The notes under the pieces are model-generated. The model searched no databases, was not told the origin of the DNA, and saw nothing but the letters and a program-made list of their open reading frames with translations. From Candidatus Omnitrophota bacterium (GTDB lineage Bacteria > Omnitrophota > Gorgyraeia > Zapsychrales > Fredricksoniimonadaceae): DNA of 9,176 nt. Both the position numbers and the translations under genes were made by a program. Positions within the stretch are counted from its first letter, which is position 1. Each line of letters opens with the position of its first letter. The stretch covers positions 1 to 9,176 of the forward strand of contig JAHFGE010000058.1 in NCBI GenBank assembly GCA_023247575.1, written 5' to 3'. Positions 5,361 through 9,176 of this stretch are shown in pieces.

Positions 5361-7377
5361 TATTGTCCCCACGGGCGGATTTGCCTGTCCTGGCTGACAG
5401 GCCAGGGAAACCCGCCCCTACATTTAGTTCTTTTATTTTATCTCGAATCTTCGCTGCTCTCTCAAATTCCAAATTACGCGCGGCCAGGTCCATCTGTCTT
5501 TCCAATTCACTAATATAAGTGGATACTTCGTATTCCTCCTCGGATTGCCCCGTGAGCGTCCTGGCAAACTCCTCAGCTAAAGCAAATTCTTCAATTCCCT
5601 GCTTGATGGCCTTTTCAATGGTTGTGGGTGTTATACCATGCTCGGCGTTAAATTGCATCTGGATTTTTCGCCGGCGCTCGCATTCGGCCATGGTGGCCTT
5701 CATGGCTGCCGACTGTCTATCAGCATACATAATGACCAGACCGTTGATATTGCGGGCTGCACGGCCGGCGGTCTGAATCAAAGACGTTTGGGAACGTAAA
5801 AACCCTTCCTTATCAGCGTCGAAGATAACCACCAGACTTACCTCAGGCAGATCCAAACCTTCACGCAAAAGATTGACACCCACCAAACAATCGAATTTCT
5901 TCAAACGCAAATCCTGTAAAATTCTTGCCCGGTCAATGGTCTCAATATCGGAGTGCAGATACTTGACCGACAGTCCCGCCTCCTGCAGATATTCACAAAG
6001 GTCCTCGGACATGCGTTTGGTCAAAGTGGTTACCAGCACCCGTTCTTTTTTCTGGGCCCGGGCCTTGGCTTCTTTAATTAAATCCTCTACCTGACCCTCC
6101 GTGGGACGGACCACCATAGGAGGATCCACAATTCCCGTCGGACGAATGATTTGCTCCACCAGACGATGCTTTGCTTCTTTACGTTCAAAAGGACCTGGGG
6201 TAGCTGATACATATATTCTCTGCTTTAAAAGAGTTTGCACCTCATGGAATTTAAGCGGACGGTTATCCAAACAAGAAGGCAAACGAAATCCATACTGCAC
6301 CAGCATTTCCTTGCGGGAGCGGTCGCCCTCGTACATGCCTCCCAGCTGTGGAACAGTGACATGGCTTTCATCAATAACGGTTAAGAAATCCGACGGGAAA
6401 TAATCGATCAGGCAAAAAGGCCGCGATCCCGGCGGGCGGCCAGACAGGATACGGGAATAATTTTCAATGCCCTTACATATACCAACTTCTTTGAGCATTT
6501 CCATGTCATAACGGGTACGTGACTGCAAGCGCTGAGCCTCCAAGAGTTTCCCCTCGCTGGTAAATCGGGCCACCTGTTCCTTTAACTCACGTTCAATCTC
6601 AACCAATGCCTGGGCCAATAACGGAGGCGACACCAAAAAATGTTTGGTCGGATAAATAGCCGCCTTTTCCAGCTCAGAGATCATCTCGCCGGAAACCGGA
6701 TTAATCTGGCGAATTTTTTCAATTTCCTCGTCGAAAAATTCAATGCGCAGAGCATCCTGGCGATAAGCGGGAAAAACTTCCAGGGTATCGCCGCGCACTC
6801 GCATTTTGCCGCGGCTAAATTCATAGTCATTGCGCTCATATTGAATGCCGACCAGTTGTTCTAAGACCGCATCGCGGCCAATGCACTGCCCCCTTTTTAA
6901 CTGCACCATGAAATTCTGATAATCCTCTGGTGAGCCAAGGTTATAGATGCAGGAAACACTGGCCACAATAATCACATCCCGACGAGACATTAAGGAAGTG
7001 GTGGCAGCCAGACGCAAGCGGTCCAAGCGGTCATTGATAGAAGAATCTTTTTCAATGTAGACGTCGGTCTGAGGGATATAGGCTTCCGGCTGGTAGTAAT
7101 CATAATAGCTGACAAAATACTCCACAGCATTATGAGGAAAAAATTCCCTCAATTCCCCGTAAAGTTGGGCAGCTAAAGTTTTATTGTGGGAAATAACCAG
7201 CGTCGGCCGATTGACCGCTTGGATACAATTGGCAATGGTAAAAGTCTTGCCGCTGCCGGTGACACCTAAAAGCACCTGGGCATCCGCACCTTCTTGAAGG
7301 CCTTGGGTCAAAGCGGCAATGGCCTTCTTTTGCTCTGCCACCGGCTGAAATGGGCTTTTGAGGAGAAATTGATCCAT
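5344..7377 (-). CDS. uvrB: Excinuclease ABC subunit B (UvrB)
   Basis: UvrB is the DNA-damage-verifying helicase-like subunit of nucleotide excision repair, loaded by UvrA and partnering UvrC. The 677-residue protein shows Walker A GVTGSGKT at 38-45, the beta-hairpin region YFVSYYDYYQPEAY at 87-100, DESH at 336-339, the SATPG motif at 391-395, motif VI QTAGRAARN at 535-543, and a C-terminal UVR motif around 619-652 (ISELERQMDLAARNLEFERA). The last 25 residues, from VGAGFPG to the stop, follow the natural UVR end and are encoded by a 57-nt palindromic element plus the bases overlapping coaX. The start fits family alignments, but no clear ribosome binding site precedes it; an extended -10 box seven bases upstream suggests a leaderless message. 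Confidence 0.97.
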   Translation of the reverse strand: MDQFLLKSPFQPVAEQKKAIAALTQGLQEGADAQVLLGVTGSGKTFTIANCIQAVNRPTLVISHNKTLAAQLYGELREFFPHNAVEYFVSYYDYYQPEAYIPQTDVYIEKDSSINDRLDRLRLAATTSLMSRRDVIIVASVSCIYNLGSPEDYQNFMVQLKRGQCIGRDAVLEQLVGIQYERNDYEFSRGKMRVRGDTLEVFPAYRQDALRIEFFDEEIEKIRQINPVSGEMISELEKAAIYPTKHFLVSPPLLAQALVEIERELKEQVARFTSEGKLLEAQRLQSRTRYDMEMLKEVGICKGIENYSRILSGRPPGSRPFCLIDYFPSDFLTVIDESHVTVPQLGGMYEGDRSRKEMLVQYGFRLPSCLDNRPLKFHEVQTLLKQRIYVSATPGPFERKEAKHRLVEQIIRPTGIVDPPMVVRPTEGQVEDLIKEAKARAQKKERVLVTTLTKRMSEDLCEYLQEAGLSVKYLHSDIETIDRARILQDLRLKKFDCLVGVNLLREGLDLPEVSLVVIFDADKEGFLRSQTSLIQTAGRAARNINGLVIMYADRQSAAMKATMAECERRRKIQMQFNAEHGITPTTIEKAIKQGIEEFALAEEFARTLTGQSEEEYEVSTYISELERQMDLAARNLEFERAAKIRDKIKELNVGAGFPGLSARTGKSARGDNNDSSR
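5365..5421. repeat. 57-nt palindromic element at the uvrB 3' end
   Basis: On the minus strand it opens with GTAGGGGCGGG and closes with CCGCCCGTGGGGAC. The outer arms GGGCGGGTTT and AAATCCGCCC pair in 9 of 10 positions plus one G-U. Inside, CCTG...CCTG pairs with CAGG...CAGG with single mismatches, giving one long hairpin. It appears to be a longer relative of the 29-nt elements. It encodes most of the UvrB tail, and its last GGGGA is the probable coaX ribosome binding site. Confidence 0.75.
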
Positions 7378-7384
7378 GCTTATC

Positions 7385-7390
7385 AGTTTA
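7385..7390 (-). promoter_or_regulatory. Putative extended -10 of uvrB (leaderless start)
   Basis: TGC-TAAACT on the minus strand ends seven bases before the uvrB ATG, which would place the transcript start at or within a base of the start codon. The -35 region is weak. The PIN toxin gene has the same TGn-TAAACT arrangement, which supports the call slightly. Confidence 0.4.
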
Positions 7391-7454
7391 GCACAACCGC
7401 TGGCTAAAATATATGCAGGATTTTATCGACCTGTGCCGGCCCATTTTTATCCAT

Positions 7455-7483
7455 ATAGGGGCGGCACGGAGGCCCGCCCCTAC
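7455..7483. repeat. 29-nt palindromic element upstream of uvrB
   Basis: Minus strand GTAGGGGCGG-N9-CCGCCCCTAT, arms matching in 9 of 10 positions, same 10+9+10 geometry as the copy in coaX. It starts two bases after the stop codon of the coiled-coil remnant at 7486. No T-tract follows, so terminator function is uncertain. Confidence 0.75.
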
Positions 7484-7485
7484 AG

Positions 7486-7587
7486 TCATTTAAACGCTTG
7501 TTTTTCTTTGGTCAACTGGTCGATTTGAGCCTGGGTTTGCTTGTTTTTGGTTTGCAATTGAACAATTTGGTGTTTTATGCCGTATTT
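7486..7587 (-). pseudogene. C-terminal coiled-coil tail of a lost gene
   Basis: Thirty-three codons end in TGA at 7486 and encode a Gln/Lys-rich heptad-like segment (IVQLQTKNKQTQAQIDQL, then TKEKQAFK). There is no start codon, and TAA stops lie immediately upstream in frame. Such tails often follow phage tail-fibre or other trimeric chaperone domains, but nothing here proves that origin. Confidence 0.4.
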
Positions 7588-7605
7588 TTAATTTTACACA
7601 GTAAA

Positions 7606-7730
7606 TTACTGCGTAATTCCCAACAGCGGTGGGGGCTTTGAATAAATTCGATGCGGGTAATAACAGGCGAGAAGCCCTCAAAGTTGCCCTGCAGCAACTC
7701 ATCAAGCCGGGCCAGGTCGAATTGGACTAG
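7606..7730 (-). pseudogene. Frameshifted C-terminal gene fragment, copy 1
   Basis: The minus strand reads VQFDLARLDELL, then FSPVITRIEFIQSP, and after adding one base in the C-run PPPLLGITQ and a stop. It aligns with the fragment at 8400-8520 (FDPAQIN, DPINITPIQ, SPLPLLGIS). In the PLLGI stretch the two copies differ only at synonymous positions (TTG/CTG, GGA/GGG), which identifies the old coding frame. The protein family was not recognised. Confidence 0.5.
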
Positions 7731-7752
7731 GGACACCAGATGACATTTTAGT

Positions 7753-7890
7753 TTACGTCTTGGCTAATGATGAAATAGCATGTTTAGCACGTAACTTCTG
7801 TAAGAAACTTTTACGGTCTTTCATAAACTCACGGCTTATTTTTTGGCGAGCCTTGCGCTGAAAGGCTACGGCATCAAATTTCTTTCTCAT
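7753..7890 (-). CDS. Small antitoxin-like protein paired with the PIN toxin
   Basis: A 45-residue, strongly basic protein starting MRKKFDAVAFQRKARQKISR. It overlaps the 3' end of the PIN gene by 17 bases and has a strong ribosome binding site (GGGAGG, 7897-7902) six bases before its ATG. Small proteins of the F-D-A-V-x-x-Q-R-K type are, to my recollection, common downstream of PIN toxin genes, so an antitoxin role is inferred from pattern and context. No classical DNA-binding fold can be identified at this length. It is too basic to resemble the usual acidic neutralising tails, so the mechanism is open. Confidence 0.7.
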   Translation of the reverse strand: MRKKFDAVAFQRKARQKISREFMKDRKSFLQKLRAKHAISSLAKT

Positions 7891-8338
7891 CCAGCACCTC
7901 CCTGGGGCTTCGAACTTCTAAAACAGGATAGCCCAATTTTAAATTTACTGAATTAAACAGGTGTATTTTATTCAAATTAACAATCTGTTTAAAATTCCAA
8001 CTTACTAAAACATTCACCCTCTCAACGGTGGCTATCGCAATATGCTGAGCATCTGCCAAGTGAAGAGTCGTTACAACGCGCTGATGTATATATTCCCTGG
8101 CTAATGCTTCAGCCTCATCCTCAAAACTGACTAATTCCCGAGCATATTCAGGAATCTTATGAGGTAACTCTTTGACAACGGGCGGCGCCATTTCAAGCTC
8201 TTCCAGAGTCAGATCAGAAATAACCGCAATTTTCTTACGATCATCAAACTCATGAAACAATTTCCTCGACCAGAGCGAGAATTCATCGTCAAAATAACCG
8301 CCAATGACCGACGTGTCTAAATAAACCCGCGTTAACAT
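7874..8338 (-). CDS. PIN-domain ribonuclease toxin (VapC-like)
   Basis: This 154-residue protein is a single PIN domain, a metal-dependent RNase fold used by VapC-type toxins. Acidic residues expected at the active site are Asp8 in YLDTSVIGGYFD, Glu46/47 in LEELEM and Asp96 in LADAQHIAIA, followed by SWNFKQIVN at 113-121, the usual end of the fold in this subgroup. It is first in a two-gene unit with the small overlapping gene at 7753-7890, the reverse of the usual antitoxin-first order. No ribosome binding site precedes the ATG; the promoter -10 ends six bases upstream, implying leaderless, probably weak translation. The RNA target is unknown. Confidence 0.88.
   Translation of the reverse strand: MLTRVYLDTSVIGGYFDDEFSLWSRKLFHEFDDRKKIAVISDLTLEELEMAPPVVKELPHKIPEYARELVSFEDEAEALAREYIHQRVVTTLHLADAQHIAIATVERVNVLVSWNFKQIVNLNKIHLFNSVNLKLGYPVLEVRSPREVLDEKEI
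7897..7902 (-). promoter_or_regulatory. Strong ribosome binding site of the antitoxin gene
   Basis: GGGAGG lies inside the end of the PIN coding region, six bases before the antitoxin ATG at 7890. Contrast with the toxin, which lacks such a site, suggests more antitoxin than toxin is made from one transcript. Confidence 0.75.
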
Positions 8339-8344
8339 AATTAA

Positions 8345-8373
8345 AGTTTAACATGCCAGAGAAACCAGGTCAA
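8345..8373 (-). promoter_or_regulatory. Promoter of the PIN toxin-antitoxin unit
   Basis: Minus strand TTGACC (8368-8373), 17-base spacer, TAAACT (8345-8350) preceded by TGT as extended -10. Six bases separate the -10 from the toxin ATG, so transcription should begin at or next to the start codon. Confidence 0.7.
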
Positions 8374-8399
8374 TCAATCTAACGCCTAAAACCTATCAC

Positions 8400-8520
8400 T
8401 TAGGACCTATTCACTGCCAGAGGTTCTTGCTCTTTACTAGGACTAATCCCCAGCAGCGGCAAGGGGCTTGGATGGGGGTGATGTTGATGGGATCAATTGA
8501 TCTGGGCGGGGTCGAATCGA
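8400..8520 (-). pseudogene. Frameshifted C-terminal gene fragment, copy 2
   Basis: Minus-strand segments FDPAQIN, then DPINITPIQ, then SPLPLLGISPSKEQEPLAVNRS and a stop lie in successive frames, implying at least two frameshifts. They parallel the fragment at 7606-7730. No intact gene or start was found between the PIN promoter and the HEPN stop; this remnant is the only structure seen there. Confidence 0.45.
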
Positions 8521-8551
8521 TTTTATCCAAAGGCTGATGGCTGATACTCCT

Positions 8552-8969
8552 TTAATGAATATAACTCCCAATGCCCTTGACAAAACCTTTATAAATTCTT
8601 TCTATCCCCTTGACTAAAATATTTAATCGATCAGGATCAAGACTATACGCATAAGCATGGGTAAAAAAATGTCTGAAAGTCAAATACCTAGCCAAACCCG
8701 CATAGGTGGTCTTCGAAATAATTCTATGTTTTAGTGACAAATCTAAAAAATTTTTATGCCATCGTTCACCTGAGGGGATGGGAATTCTCTTAGATAAAAT
8801 AATCTGTTTTAAGACATTCCCAATCCCATTATAAAAACTAAGAATCAACGCAGCAATACCAGCCATTTCAGGCCCACTGAGTTTATATAGAGCCCCCTGA
8901 TGGAATTTCATTTAATACCTGTTGGATATTTTCTAATTCAACGGTGATCCGTTTACTGAGGTTTTCCAT
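8552..8969 (-). pseudogene. HEPN (HepT-like) RNase gene with a one-base frameshift
   Basis: The frame from ATG 8969 encodes MENLSKRITVELENIQQVLN and on to EIPSG, then runs into a stop. Skipping one base in the G5 run at 8893-8897 joins it to the frame that ends at 8552, giving a 138-residue protein. The downstream part carries FRHFFTHAYAY, matching the HEPN/HepT RNase motif R-X4-H-X-Y. The 5' end overlaps the MNT gene by 17 bases, as in MntA-HepT modules where the nucleotidyltransferase modifies the tyrosine of this motif. The extra G may be a real mutation, phase variation or an assembly error. If real, only a headless product from the ATG at 8911 could be made. Confidence 0.75.
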
Positions 8970-9176
8970 AAATCAATAGACCATCTTCGCGAATCATACG
9001 GTTAAAAGAAGTATCTGTGGTAAGATCAACCAGGTCGACTGGCCGAGGAAGGCTAAAATATAAATCTGTGTAAAATGAAAAAAACCTTTTTGGTGCAACA
9101 CCCTCAACAGCCAGATCAATATCACGAGCGGATTTTTTATATAAACTGGATCCAAAAAGCAAAACACGTTTGACCC
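8953..9176 (-). CDS. Minimal nucleotidyltransferase (MNT, MntA-like) antitoxin, 5' end outside window
   Basis: The visible 73 residues begin VKRVLLFGSSLYKKSARDID and end IREDGLLIYGKPQ. GS followed by D-I-D is the nucleotidyltransferase metal- and nucleotide-binding signature; the loop between them (8 residues) is shorter than the ten of the published GSX10DXD motif. A TTG at 9162 could be taken as a start, but the conserved strand VKRVLL continues upstream, so the true start lies off the window. The overlapping HEPN gene downstream makes a HEPN-MNT toxin-antitoxin pair the best reading, with the MNT as antitoxin. Confidence 0.85.
   Translation of the reverse strand, partial: VKRVLLFGSSLYKKSARDIDLAVEGVAPKRFFSFYTDLYFSLPRPVDLVDLTTDTSFNRMIREDGLLIYGKPQ

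Larger units (their letters stand above)
7378..7752. other. Gene-poor stretch between uvrB and the PIN antitoxin
   Basis: About 375 bases without an intact gene. It holds a putative uvrB -10 box, one 29-nt palindrome, a start-less coiled-coil coding tail and a frameshifted gene fragment, each listed separately. A 71-codon minus-strand frame across it (7490-7705) mixes the frames of these remnants and is not credible as a gene. Confidence 0.6.

Noticed and set aside
7490..7705. Minus-strand 71-codon frame as a gene
   Set aside because: It crosses the two remnants in a frame matching neither; its composition is unlike a protein, and the fragment frames have better coding signatures.
7617..7730. 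Plus-strand frame encoding ALNKFDAGNNRREALKVALQ and a stop
   Set aside because: It looks protein-like, but the two fragment copies differ synonymously in the minus-strand PLLGI frame, so that strand was the coding one.
8385..8404. CCTAA-N10-TTAGG inverted repeat upstream of the PIN promoter as an operator
   Set aside because: Only five bases per arm and set off from the promoter; too weak to call.
8491..8502. 12-bp palindrome GATCAATTGATC
   Set aside because: Isolated, without promoter context, and within the expected chance range for a remnant region.
8953..9162. TTG at 9162 as the MNT start
   Set aside because: The conserved strand VKRVLL runs upstream of it to the window edge, so the gene is simply truncated.

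Overview
The window is bacterial, compact and of moderate GC. Every supported gene lies on the minus strand, so read from the right end the order is MNT-HEPN pair (MNT cut by the edge), PIN toxin with a small antitoxin, gene remnants, uvrB, coaX, groES, groEL, guaB3, guaA (cut by the left edge). A CBS-less GuaB3-type IMP dehydrogenase, HrcA/CIRCE control of groESL and a type III pantothenate kinase fit an uncultured lineage, possibly near Cyanobacteria/Margulisbacteria. That placement is a low-confidence inference from memory of the GuaB3 family.

Left part (1-2420): a guanine-nucleotide operon, guaB3-guaA, driven by a consensus promoter (TTGACA-18-TATAAT) that abuts the groEL terminator. The most unusual feature is in guaA. 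The only start with a ribosome binding site puts about 70 residues of lysine-rich, xxKK-repeat, histone H1-like sequence in front of an otherwise normal GMP synthetase.

Middle (2422-4628): groES-groEL, with a consensus promoter enclosed by two CIRCE operators. One overlaps the -10 box. The other, degenerate in one arm, includes the coaX stop codon. Two adjacent hairpins lie between groES and groEL, and a hairpin with a T-tract ends the operon.

Right of that (4602-7377): coaX and uvrB overlap by 17 nt. A 29-nt palindromic element (GTAG-rich arms, 9-nt centre) recurs in the window: as the groEL terminator stem, inside coaX, and upstream of uvrB. A longer 57-nt relative forms the 3' end of uvrB, where it seems to have extended the UvrB reading frame and to supply the coaX ribosome binding site.

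Accessory end (7378-9176): a decayed region with two toxin-antitoxin modules. A PIN toxin precedes its putative 45-residue antitoxin; the toxin promoter implies leaderless mRNA, whereas the antitoxin has a strong ribosome binding site. Two related, frameshifted C-terminal gene fragments flank this pair. An MNT nucleotidyltransferase and a HEPN RNase (RX4HXY) form the second module; the HEPN gene carries a one-base frameshift in a G5 run.
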